NCBI GenBank assembly: GCA_023136815.1
Contig: JAGLQM010000003.1
Span: forward strand, 1 to 15,908
Length of the DNA stretch: 15,908 bases
Source: Thermoplasmata archaeon
GTDB lineage: Archaea > Thermoplasmatota > Thermoplasmata > SG8-5
Direction: 5' to 3'
The position numbers were made by a program, and so were the translations under genes. Positions within the stretch are counted from its first letter, which is position 1, and each line of letters begins with the position of its first letter. This document shows, one piece after another, positions 6,711-13,988 of this stretch. Under the pieces are notes generated by a model. That model had not been told where the DNA came from and did not search any database. It saw only the letters and a list, made by a program, of their open reading frames with translations.

Positions 6711-9161
6711 TCAGGTGTATTTTTTCTGTATTTCCCTGGCTTTTTCCGGCTCCCCCAAAGTCTCCAGAATTACGGCATAATCCTCAATCCAGCTAGTTGT
6801 GAAACTCAGTAGTTCATGTGTTTCCAAATTCTGGATTGCTGCGTCCAGGTTTTTCATGGCCTCTGCTTTCTTTTTCCGGCCTGCCTGGGCGGTTCCTAGG
6901 TTGAACAGGGCCGCCGAAAGCAGCATAGGCTCGCCCAGATCCTGAAAAATATCTTTCGCAATGGCAGCCAATTCCTCCGAGCGATGATAATTCTGCATCC
7001 CATTCAGCAGATCTGAGAGGTTCACCATGGCATATCCCATCAACCTTGTCAATGCCAGTTCCTCGGATAGGGCTAGCGCATCCTCCAGGGAGATTACTGC
7101 GTCGTTGATCTGCCCAAGCCCCTTCATTGCCTTTCCCATATTAATCTTGCAGCGTATCAGGTCTATCTGGCTGTCTTCGGATTCAAAAATCGCAATGGCA
7201 TTTTTAAGCATGGACGCCGACTTCTGATGATCCGCCATGACTCCATGAGTCATAGCCACCTCCATCTGACATCTGGCCAAGTACAATTCATCATTTCCTG
7301 CAAGTTCTATTGCCAGCTTAAATTCGTCCAATGCTGATGAGTTCGCACCCAATTTTCGAAGTATGATGGCCCTTGCATTATGTGCCTTACTGAGCACTTC
7401 ATCCGGCCCCTGGGTAATGGGCTCAAGGATTTGCATTGCCTCTGAATACTTGCCTTTCTTAGATAGTATATTCGCCTGGAGTATTAATCCCTTCAGAGCC
7501 TCTGGGGAATCTGGATACTCTGTTTTCAACGTTTGAATAAAACCCAGTGCCTTTGCCCATTTTTCTGATTGATTGAATATGGTGGCACCCAGCCAGAGTA
7601 TTTCCGGCCCGGCAGAATCAATGTTATCTATAAGTGCCTCAATATCTGAATCAATATCCTGATTGCCAGATTCCTGAAATATTTCAGGCTCATTCATTAT
7701 CAGGTTACAGGCTTCGGCATATTTCCCAGCCCTCACCAGATGATGCATTGCCTCAGGTCTGTCCTGGACAATGTCCTGATAATATTTTGCCGCCTTCTCA
7801 TTCAGGGATGCAAGCATTGACTGGCTCATCTGGATCTGCATGATAGAATTCACAGCAGGATGAAGAGTGAAACCGCCAGCCAGCCTCTCGAAGACAAGAT
7901 GGTTTTTTGTCTGGACGGCACCTTTGAATCCAAAGACCTCCAGGTCATCGGCCAGAAATGGCTTTCTGAGAATTGAGGAAAATCTGCAAAGTTCAGCCAG
8001 TTCCGTATCCTGCAACAGAATATCCTGCTCAACGTAATCACTGATTGTGCTGGCATCGGTTCCGGAGGCTAATAATTTCAGAGTAAGTGGATGGCCTCCT
8101 GCGAGCATCACGTTTTTATCTGGATTTTCATTGAAGCCAGAAAGTTTCAGGAATTCTACGGAACTGCCAGCATCCAAAGGTGGGATACTAATCTCGGCAA
8201 CCTTCTTGCTGAGGATAATATCCTTCTGTGAATAGAAATCAGGTCTCCAGGAGGAGGCAACTATCAGAGATGAACCGGAGCCAGATACTATGTCCATCAA
8301 GAGGGAAAAAAGCGGTTTCAGAGTTTCAGAAACATGTTCATAGTCATCGATTATTATTGTCAAATCCTGGCTGGCAATGACCTTTCCTATGAACTGGCCT
8401 ATCTCAGGAAGGTCCGATGAGGGGGCATTTGCCAGATACCTCTGAAGTTCATTATGTCCTAAACTGGAAAGAAATGCAGAAAAATCACCCATAATAGACT
8501 GTACCGAATCATAGGCATGAAGCGATCTGAAATAGATACTGGCCTCGCTATCTTGCCAGGCAAGTTCCGAAAGCAAAGCAGTCTTGCCAATGCCTGGAAT
8601 TCCCAGAACTGTGATTGTTTGATATTGGCTGTCCTTCATAAGATCTGTCAGCTGGCCCAATTCCTGCCGCGGGACAAAGAATTCCAAACGCCTGGGTATA
8701 TGCTGGCCAGTCTTTATTGCCGTTGCTTTCTCCAGGGTATCGATTTTCAGAACACCATTCGAGGCAAGTACCTTTTCCATAGCCAGGGGTCTTGTGTAGC
8801 CTATTTTCAAAAGAGATTTCATTGCCTCTGAACCGTTGAAGGTTCCTTGCCCTTCGATCTCAACTATCTGGCTATCAAGAAAAGTTGTTATTTCAGAGTT
8901 TCTGACCAGTGCTTCCCGAGTAAGATTGTAGGTCTTGCGCTTTGACCTTGCCCCTTTGACATGGGCCAGTCTTTCCGTAACCATATGGGCATCTTTCATG
9001 CGGTTCAGTTCAAGGGTGGTGTGAGCTCTTGATTTACCGATTGCCGTTGAGATTCCTGCCTGTGCCATCCCCTCAGGGCATTCAAACTCTTCTCCGAGTC
9101 TAGTGTAGCTGGCAAGGTGAACAACAATCCTATCCCTCACTGTGAGTCTTCTCTCTCTCAT
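6711..9161 (-). CDS. Winged-helix / STAND NTPase / TPR regulator
   Basis: An 816-aa protein. Residues about 5-85 look like a winged helix-turn-helix, with a region (AQAGISTAIGKSRAHTTLE, 33-51) suited to DNA recognition and a basic KGARSKRK wing. A nucleotide-binding domain follows: Walker A GIPGIGKT (187-194), Walker B LTIIIDDYE (267-275), an SSLIVASSWRP strand (298-306) and GGHPL (355-359), the GxP motif of STAND/MalT-like NTPases. From about 480 to the end are repeated helical hairpins typical of TPRs. Such proteins are usually ligand-gated transcription regulators or scaffolds; the signal here is unknown. ATG 9161 has no clear Shine-Dalgarno but a TATA box 27 nt upstream, so it is probably leaderless. 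It is divergent from the 89-aa/UPF0200 pair, whose promoter it could control. Confidence 0.85.
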   Translation of the reverse strand: MRERRLTVRDRIVVHLASYTRLGEEFECPEGMAQAGISTAIGKSRAHTTLELNRMKDAHMVTERLAHVKGARSKRKTYNLTREALVRNSEITTFLDSQIVEIEGQGTFNGSEAMKSLLKIGYTRPLAMEKVLASNGVLKIDTLEKATAIKTGQHIPRRLEFFVPRQELGQLTDLMKDSQYQTITVLGIPGIGKTALLSELAWQDSEASIYFRSLHAYDSVQSIMGDFSAFLSSLGHNELQRYLANAPSSDLPEIGQFIGKVIASQDLTIIIDDYEHVSETLKPLFSLLMDIVSGSGSSLIVASSWRPDFYSQKDIILSKKVAEISIPPLDAGSSVEFLKLSGFNENPDKNVMLAGGHPLTLKLLASGTDASTISDYVEQDILLQDTELAELCRFSSILRKPFLADDLEVFGFKGAVQTKNHLVFERLAGGFTLHPAVNSIMQIQMSQSMLASLNEKAAKYYQDIVQDRPEAMHHLVRAGKYAEACNLIMNEPEIFQESGNQDIDSDIEALIDNIDSAGPEILWLGATIFNQSEKWAKALGFIQTLKTEYPDSPEALKGLILQANILSKKGKYSEAMQILEPITQGPDEVLSKAHNARAIILRKLGANSSALDEFKLAIELAGNDELYLARCQMEVAMTHGVMADHQKSASMLKNAIAIFESEDSQIDLIRCKINMGKAMKGLGQINDAVISLEDALALSEELALTRLMGYAMVNLSDLLNGMQNYHRSEELAAIAKDIFQDLGEPMLLSAALFNLGTAQAGRKKKAEAMKNLDAAIQNLETHELLSFTTSWIEDYAVILETLGEPEKAREIQKKYT

Positions 9162-9183
9162 GATGGGTGAATCCCTTAAAAAC

Positions 9184-9192
9184 TACTTAAAT
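9184..9192 (-). promoter_or_regulatory. TATA box of the STAND ATPase gene
   Basis: ATTTAAGTA on the minus strand is centred about 27 nt upstream of ATG 9161, consistent with a leaderless transcript. Confidence 0.5.
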
Positions 9193-9320
9193 CCTATCCT
9201 TCCAAACCTATTTTTAATGTTATAATATCAAAATTAATTCAGAGGCAATCATACACAAAAATTACTGTTTTTTGTCAGTCATACTTTGAACAGAAATAGC
9301 ATTCAAAAATATGATATGCC

Positions 9321-9358
9321 CAAACTTGGCAAGTAGAATATGTCAAAATTGGCCAGTA
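9321..9358. repeat. Imperfect direct repeat, possible operator
   Basis: CAAACTTGGCAAGTA (9321-9335) and CAAAATTGGCCAGTA (9344-9358) match at 13 of 15 positions, 23 nt apart start to start, about two helical turns, so a dimeric regulator could bind both on one face. They lie between two divergent promoters. Confidence 0.45.
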
Positions 9359-9445
9359 TTATTTATCAAGGCCATCAATGGTAAATTTAAGAGAAAAGTC
9401 CTTTCAGACGATAAGCTTAGATAGTAGTGTTACCCTGTTATTTCT

Positions 9446-9457
9446 GTTCTTAAGAAC
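9446..9457. promoter_or_regulatory. 12-nt perfect palindrome before the 89-aa gene
   Basis: GTTCTTAAGAAC is fully self-complementary and lies 27 nt upstream of the ATG at 9485, in the leader or promoter of the plus-strand pair. It could be an operator; as RNA it has no loop to fold around. Confidence 0.35.
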
Positions 9458-9484
9458 CGTTCGGGAGGATCCTGAGGTAGGCCA

Positions 9485-9754
9485 ATGGACAGTAAGGGAT
9501 TTGTGGAAAATATTGAAGAGCGGCTTGTGCCGATTTCACCTATAATAGAATTTGCAATCAACAAACAGCTGGCAAAGACAGGTGCCACAAAAGATGACTT
9601 GGATGGCAAGCAGGCAATGAAGTTCATCGATAATATGACGGAAGCCCTTGAACTTTTTCTGGGAAAAATCGAGGCCAATAAGAAGCGCAAGGATATGATG
9701 AGCATTCTCAGGCAATATGCTCCCGAATACTTTGAAGAAAGGTCGTTGATCTGA
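9485..9754 (+). CDS. Uncharacterised small helical protein
   Basis: An 89-aa acidic, almost entirely alpha-helical protein with no signal peptide, membrane segment or cysteine cluster. I do not recognise the family. Its middle (DDLDGKQAMKFIDNMTEALELFLG) and end (RKDMMSILRQYAPEYFEERS) look like amphipathic helices for protein contacts. The start is well supported: GAGGTAG ends 4 nt before ATG 9485, with a further GGAGG at 9464-9468. The stop is followed 13 nt later by the UPF0200 kinase, so the two are almost certainly co-transcribed, which suggests a linked function. Confidence 0.75.
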   Translation: MDSKGFVENIEERLVPISPIIEFAINKQLAKTGATKDDLDGKQAMKFIDNMTEALELFLGKIEANKKRKDMMSILRQYAPEYFEERSLI

Positions 9755-9767
9755 TGGAGATTAATAA

Positions 9768-10319
9768 TTGGTAGTTCTCATACTAGTTGGAATGCCTGGC
9801 TCAGGCAAGGATATATTCGTTCAAGAAGCGGGAAAGATAGGATTCAGCCACATAAGAATGGGGGATATGGTTCGACTGTTCGCCGGTGAAGCAGGGATAG
9901 GCACAGATGACATGGCCATAGGAGGATTTGCATCGGCCCACAGAGCAGAGTACGGTCCAGAAATCTGGGCAAAAAGAACTCTGGAAAAGATGCCTCGGGG
10001 AAATGTACTTATTGACGGTTCTAGGAGCCTGGCAGAGATAGATCACTTCAAATCATTCCTTGGCGGTGACATCAAGGTCATAGGCATTGATGCGCCCACA
10101 GAAATGAGATTTCAAAGGTTGGTAACCAGGGGCAGGGGTGATGATCCCTCCATATTGGAAGATTTCCAGGCCAGGGATAACCGGGAACTCTCATGGGGTC
10201 TTGGTGAGGCTCTTGAAAACGCAGATATCACCATCTGCAATAATGGCACCCTGAAAGAGTTCAGGAACGAATGCCAGGCAATTATAAACAATATAATAAG
10301 GAAGCACAGGAAACCTTAA
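9768..10319 (+). CDS. UPF0200-family P-loop nucleotide kinase-like protein
   Basis: A 183-aa cytoplasmic adenylate/dephospho-CoA-kinase-like fold. Walker A is GMPGSGKD (8-15); IRMGDMVR (29-36) resembles the substrate-binding stretch of UPF0200 proteins; LIDGSRS (about 81-87) is the central strand with Walker-B-like role; and VTRGRGDDPSILEDFQARDNRE (about 121-142) is an arginine-rich lid. Members are archaeal and of unproven substrate; a nucleotide or cofactor monophosphate is likely. The start is a TTG at 9768 with GGAGAT (9756-9761) 6 nt upstream; the ATG at 9754, overlapping the previous stop, is out of frame. Second gene of a two-gene unit with the 89-aa protein. Confidence 0.85.
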   Translation: MVVLILVGMPGSGKDIFVQEAGKIGFSHIRMGDMVRLFAGEAGIGTDDMAIGGFASAHRAEYGPEIWAKRTLEKMPRGNVLIDGSRSLAEIDHFKSFLGGDIKVIGIDAPTEMRFQRLVTRGRGDDPSILEDFQARDNRELSWGLGEALENADITICNNGTLKEFRNECQAIINNIIRKHRKP

Positions 10320-10351
10320 TAATCGGGTATCTATTGCCTGTGAACCCACTC

Positions 10352-10360
10352 AAATATATA
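10352..10360 (+). promoter_or_regulatory. TATA box of the CBS-HPF gene
   Basis: AAATATATA would place transcription start near 10380, giving a leader of about 88 nt that contains the nested hairpin at 10403-10444. Confidence 0.5.
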
Positions 10361-10402
10361 GGATGTGTCAAGAATCTGCAAAGGTTCGAGAAACGTATAA
10401 TT

Positions 10403-10444
10403 AATAGGAATCGAGAACCTGAAAAGGTTTGAGAGATTCCTATT
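10403..10444 (+). promoter_or_regulatory. Nested leader hairpin, copy 2 of the shared element
   Basis: The outer stem AATAGGAATC (10403-10412) pairs perfectly with GATTCCTATT (10435-10444). The inner stem GAACCT (10415-10420) pairs with AGGTTT (10425-10430; last pair G-U) around a GAAA tetraloop (10421-10424). The internal loop is GA on the 5' side and GAGA on the 3' side, which could form tandem sheared G-A pairs. Positions 10409-10429 are identical to the element before the aminotransferase, and the inner stem ends 37 nt before the ATG, as there. Confidence 0.75.
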
Positions 10445-10467
10445 TCACAAAAACAGGAGGAATAACA

Positions 10468-11616
10468 ATGAGCAGGAAGAGCGTTCAGGATATGAAGGCC
10501 AGAGATGTGATGAGCCGCATACTTGTCACAGTAGAACCGGATGAAGATGTTTCATCGGCAATTGGCAAGATGCAGAAGCATGATATCAACGAGGTTCCAG
10601 TTGTATCTGAGGATGGTTGCATAGTAGGTCTTGTAAATTACGAGACCTTGCTCAAGAGAAGGAGCATACCAATGACCACAAAAGTAGAAAATATCATGGC
10701 CTTCCCACCAAGGGTGGATGAGGATGCATCTGTCATGGATATTGCAGAGACAATGCTTTCTTCGGGATACAGAGCAGTGCCAGTTACCGACAAGGAAAGG
10801 GCGATTGGAATCGTTTCCAGAACCGACCTTGTTAACATCATTCCAGGGCTCAGAATTCTCAGGGACATCGAGATCAACGAGATAATGACCGGTTCACCAC
10901 ATCATATTTGTGAAAAAGACACAATAAACCAGGCAAGGAGCATTATGTACAGGCTTGATGTGAGGGCATTGCCAGTCACCAATGGCGATGAGAATGTGGT
11001 GGGCGTGATTGGACTCAAGGATCTTGGAAAGGCCAGCTTCCGCAAGCGGGAACGCACCACCAGGGGAGATGCCAGCGGCGAGCAGATAACTGCCAAGATA
11101 AAGATTGGCAGTGTTATGAGAACTCCTCCAATAACCATTGGTGAGACCCAGAAGATAGTTGATGCAGTGTCCCTGATGAACGACAATAGAATTTCAACGA
11201 TCATAGTCACAGAAAAGGACAGGCCAGTGGGCATTGTCACCCAGTATGATCTTATCGAGTTGATTGCCAGTTTCAAACATGAAGAGCAAGTCTTCGTTCA
11301 AATATCTGGATTACATGAGGCAGACCCGGAATCCTATGACATGATGTACGAGATGATTCAGAAGAACATCAAACGAGTTTCCAAAATAATCACGCCAAAG
11401 ATATTCACTATCCATGTTACTGCCCACGAAGCAGGCTCGGATCATATGTCTGGTGATGTGACCCTCAGAGGCAGGATGACAACCGAGCATGAATTGTACT
11501 ATTCCACGGTAACTGACTGGGACATCATGAAGGCATTATCCAGTATGCTAAACAATATTGAGAAGAGCATACGGAAAGATAAAGACAAGAAGATTACTAC
11601 TGAAAGGAATAGGTGA
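10468..11616 (+). CDS. Tetra-CBS protein with HPF/S30AE-like C-terminal domain
   Basis: A 382-aa soluble protein. Four CBS motifs follow one another: about 11-65 (ARDVMSR...VGLVNYETLLK), 72-125 (VENIMAF...IGIVSRTDLV), 135-188 (INEIMTG...VGVIGLKDLG) and 213-267 (IGSVMRT...VGIVTQYDLIEL); pairs of CBS motifs normally bind adenine nucleotides or SAM. Residues about 274-370 have the strand-helix-strand-strand-strand-helix order of the ribosome hibernation (HPF/S30AE) domain: FVQISG, a helix DMMYEMIQKNIKRVSKI, IFTIHVTA, DVTLRGRM, ELYYSTV, and a basic final helix. Inferred role: nucleotide-sensing control of ribosome activity or dimerisation. ATG 10468 is chosen over an in-frame upstream start at 10429 because AGGAGG (10455-10460) lies 7 nt before it and the upstream start falls inside the leader hairpin. 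Confidence 0.85.
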   Translation: MSRKSVQDMKARDVMSRILVTVEPDEDVSSAIGKMQKHDINEVPVVSEDGCIVGLVNYETLLKRRSIPMTTKVENIMAFPPRVDEDASVMDIAETMLSSGYRAVPVTDKERAIGIVSRTDLVNIIPGLRILRDIEINEIMTGSPHHICEKDTINQARSIMYRLDVRALPVTNGDENVVGVIGLKDLGKASFRKRERTTRGDASGEQITAKIKIGSVMRTPPITIGETQKIVDAVSLMNDNRISTIIVTEKDRPVGIVTQYDLIELIASFKHEEQVFVQISGLHEADPESYDMMYEMIQKNIKRVSKIITPKIFTIHVTAHEAGSDHMSGDVTLRGRMTTEHELYYSTVTDWDIMKALSSMLNNIEKSIRKDKDKKITTERNR

Positions 11617-11640
11617 TGTTTCTTTCAGAAAATTAAAAGA

Positions 11641-11665
11641 ATGGACTGGTCATGAGCCAGTCCAT
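11641..11665. terminator. Bidirectional terminator stem-loop
   Basis: ATGGACTGG (11641-11649) and CCAGTCCAT (11657-11665) form a perfect 9-bp stem with a 7-nt loop, sitting in the 51-bp gap between the convergent CBS-HPF and carbonic anhydrase genes and followed on the plus strand by ATTTAAA. Symmetry and position suit termination in both directions. Confidence 0.65.
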
Positions 11666-11667
11666 AT

Positions 11668-12198
11668 TTAAATCCAGTTGACTTTTCCATCTTCCAGATT
11701 ATATATTGCGCCTCTGACTTCCAATTGACCTTTTTCCAGTGCTCTGGCTATTGTCTGGCTCCGTTCCTTCAGCAATTCTATCTGCCTTAGAACATTCTGT
11801 TTGATATTATCACCAGTGCCGAATGCACAACGTATTTCCTCAATTATCTGGCCAATGGAAGAATCGTCACCAGGGCCGCTTTCCGAGGCATTTACTGCAC
11901 CGCAATGGCTGTGGCCAAGTATCACCAGCAATGGCACATGGAGATGTGCCACAGCATAATCCAGTGAACCTAGAACGCTGGAATCAAATGCCACATTGCC
12001 CGCAACTCGAATCACGAATATCTCGCCTATACCAGCATTGAAAATAAGCTCTGGAGGAACCCTTGAATCCGCACAGGTAAGAATTGCAACAGGCGGACTC
12101 TGGCCGCTAATATGTTTAGGAAGCTCTTTACTAAATTTGGAAATAAAAGCCAGGTTGCCCTGGCTTAAATCTTCTTTTATTGCGTTTGCATCTTTCAT
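11668..12198 (-). CDS. Beta-class carbonic anhydrase
   Basis: Interconverts CO2 and bicarbonate in the cytoplasm using zinc. With the chosen start the protein is 176 aa, a short prokaryotic beta-CA. Zinc ligands are Cys42 (in CADSRVPPE), His96 and Cys99 (HSHCGAV), and Asp44/Arg46 form the gate dyad. I choose ATG 12198 rather than GTG 12207: AGGTG at 12205-12209 is a Shine-Dalgarno with 6-nt spacing to 12198 and overlaps the TAG of the upstream transporter gene, so translation is probably coupled. The last gene of a two-gene operon, ending at the bidirectional terminator. Confidence 0.93.
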   Translation of the reverse strand: MKDANAIKEDLSQGNLAFISKFSKELPKHISGQSPPVAILTCADSRVPPELIFNAGIGEIFVIRVAGNVAFDSSVLGSLDYAVAHLHVPLLVILGHSHCGAVNASESGPGDDSSIGQIIEEIRCAFGTGDNIKQNVLRQIELLKERSQTIARALEKGQLEVRGAIYNLEDGKVNWI

Positions 12199-12207
12199 TC
12201 CATGCAC

Positions 12208-13713
12208 CTACTGGATTAACTCGTCCTTCGGTGGTTTTGGAGCCTTCAGCATGAGAGCAATCACAACAGCAATTACGCACAATACTCCTGCAATTATGAA
12301 TGCAGGAGCCCATGCATCCACTCCAAGGGCCGCTCCCTGGTCTTTGAAATAGCCTGCTATGAACACAGGGCCTATTACACCGCCAACACCGTAAGAGAGG
12401 AATGTGAATCCATAGTTTTGTCCAATATTCTTGGTGCCAAAGTATTCTGCTGTGGCCGTGGGGAACAGAGAGAAGTTTCCGCCGAAGTTAAAGCCTATCA
12501 ATGCTGCAGCCAGGTAAAGCGTGTACTCTGCCTTGCCAAACTGGAATAGCATGAACATCATAAGTGCCTGGAAAGCAAACATTGCCATGAAGGACTTCTT
12601 GGTGCCTATCTTGTCAGATATGCCGCCCCAGACTATCCTGCCGATTCCGTTGAAGATTGCATAGAATACTGCCATGGCGGTTCCGGCAATGGCAGAGGCA
12701 TTTGCCACACCAGCTGCAGTAAGTGCATCTATTCCGAATAGTTTTATGACGCCTATGACCATGAGACCAGCCAATGCGCCGAATGTGAACATAAAGAATA
12801 TCATCCAGAATTGCGGTGTCTTGAGCATCTGCTTGGGCATGAAGTCGTATCCGCTTGAGCCTCCTTCTTTTGGCTCAGGAGGATTCCAGCCCTTTGGTTT
12901 GTATCCAGCAGGAGGGTTGACCATTAGTAATGAACCAAGAACTACCATCAGCAGAAATATGATTCCATAGATCAGGAAGGTACCGTGTATTCCCTGGCTC
13001 TCCAGAAGGTTGCCCCAGCTTCCTGCCAGTTTCACCCATATTGTAGCTCCGAAACCGAAGCCAGCCACAGCGAAACCGGATATGAGGCCCTTCTTGTCAG
13101 GGAACCATTTCATACAAACTGCAATAGGAACAACATAGGCCAAACCAATTCCAGCGCCGCCGATTATTCCGATTGTGATAAGCATTGGAAGGAATGATGC
13201 TGCCCCCTCACCAACAAATGATGCGGCAATGTAGCCAGTGCCCAAAAGAAGACCGCCGATGAGAGCTATCTTTCTGGGACCGAATTTGGCTTGAAGTTTA
13301 CCAGCCAGAACCATTACAACTGCGAAGGTCAGAAGGCCAACACTGAAAATTATCTGGGTCTCTGTGGTTGTGTACCCAAATACGCCTCCATCTGCAATTG
13401 ATTCTTTCAGGATGGGTGTGAACACTGACCAGGAATATATGGCTCCGAGAGCCAACTGTATCATTATCGCACCAACAACTACAATCCAGCGGTTCATTGT
13501 CTTCGGGCCTGCTGGCACAGCAGGCTCTGGGACAATTTCTTCCGATTCTACAGGGGTCGGTTCCGGCTCCGGGACATGCTCAGGAGCTGGCTCTTCAACT
13601 TCAGTTTCCTCCTGAATTACCTCAGATTCGGGTTCCTCTACCCCTTCGGTCATAACTGGCTCCTCATCAGGAGCCGCAATATCAGCCGAAATGTCAATCT
13701 CATCATTGGGCAT
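12208..13713 (-). CDS. OFA-family MFS transporter (oxalate/formate antiporter-like)
   Basis: A 501-aa membrane protein. Residues 1-70 are an acidic, Pro/Glu-rich tail (PEPEPTPVESEE) not usual for the family. The MFS core then begins with MNRWIVVVGAIMIQLALGAI (73-92) and YSWSVF, the OFA-type first helix, followed by about twelve hydrophobic segments and the cytoplasmic loop AGKLQAKFGPRK after helix 2. Family members exchange or export small carboxylates (oxalate/formate, lactate, pyruvate); the substrate here is not visible. ATG 13713 is chosen: GGTGAT lies 7 nt upstream, whereas the in-frame ATG at 13752 lies too near a TATA-like TTATAATTT (about 13764-13772), whose expected start site is downstream of it. 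The stop overlaps the Shine-Dalgarno of the carbonic anhydrase gene. Confidence 0.92.
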   Translation of the reverse strand: MPNDEIDISADIAAPDEEPVMTEGVEEPESEVIQEETEVEEPAPEHVPEPEPTPVESEEIVPEPAVPAGPKTMNRWIVVVGAIMIQLALGAIYSWSVFTPILKESIADGGVFGYTTTETQIIFSVGLLTFAVVMVLAGKLQAKFGPRKIALIGGLLLGTGYIAASFVGEGAASFLPMLITIGIIGGAGIGLAYVVPIAVCMKWFPDKKGLISGFAVAGFGFGATIWVKLAGSWGNLLESQGIHGTFLIYGIIFLLMVVLGSLLMVNPPAGYKPKGWNPPEPKEGGSSGYDFMPKQMLKTPQFWMIFFMFTFGALAGLMVIGVIKLFGIDALTAAGVANASAIAGTAMAVFYAIFNGIGRIVWGGISDKIGTKKSFMAMFAFQALMMFMLFQFGKAEYTLYLAAALIGFNFGGNFSLFPTATAEYFGTKNIGQNYGFTFLSYGVGGVIGPVFIAGYFKDQGAALGVDAWAPAFIIAGVLCVIAVVIALMLKAPKPPKDELIQ

Positions 13714-13763
13714 TAGTAAATCACCATAGCGGCGGAAGTAGATACTATTCATATACCTTTCGT

Positions 13764-13772
13764 AAATTATAA
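13764..13772 (-). promoter_or_regulatory. TATA box of the transporter/carbonic anhydrase operon
   Basis: TTATAATTT on the minus strand would give a start site near 13742 and a leader of about 29 nt bearing the GGTGAT ribosome site. The remaining sequence to the tRNA (13773-13919) shows no gene. Confidence 0.5.
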
Positions 13773-13942
13773 GATATCAAACCGGACCGCACCCGTTTAA
13801 TGGACTACTAGAATGGTTGTGGACGTAGTTCATACTGACTGGTGTCCATGATGAGCCAAGGCACTCTCCAAAAGGAAAAACTATTTCAACAGCTTCAATA
13901 TCTAGGGTACTCACGCAATGGGCTCATGGTCTAGTTGGTTAT

Positions 13943-13988
13943 TACGCCTGTGCATAGGATCGACCTGTGTTGCTGCGTAACTACAAAG
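13943..13988 (+). other. D-arm insertion in tRNA-Val (candidate intron 1)
   Basis: 46 nt between positions 22 and 23; the boundary may shift by one base (13942-13987), giving G22 instead of T22. It contains an inverted repeat TTACGC (13942-13947)/GCGTAA (13975-13980). At the predicted junctions a partial bulge-helix-bulge register exists: ACG (13944-13946) pairs with CGT (13991-13993), then TGTG (13949-13952) with TACA (13982-13985), but with a C-A mismatch in the central helix, so a strict motif is not met. Confidence 0.55.

Larger units (their letters stand above)
9162..9484. other. Divergent intergenic region, 323 bp, no gene
   Basis: No coding frame with a credible ribosome site lies here. 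It holds the leaderless promoter of the minus-strand ATPase gene, a pair of 15-bp imperfect direct repeats (9321-9335 and 9344-9358), an A/T hairpin (ACAAAAA/TTTTTTGT around 9255-9275), a TATA-like TTTAAGAG near 9386-9393 for the plus-strand pair, and a perfect 12-nt palindrome at 9446-9457. Confidence 0.5.

Noticed and set aside
13848..13854. ATGATGA, a perfect box C for a C/D guide RNA
   Set aside because: No CTGA box D or D' follows at a suitable distance before the tRNA, so no C/D RNA can be built.
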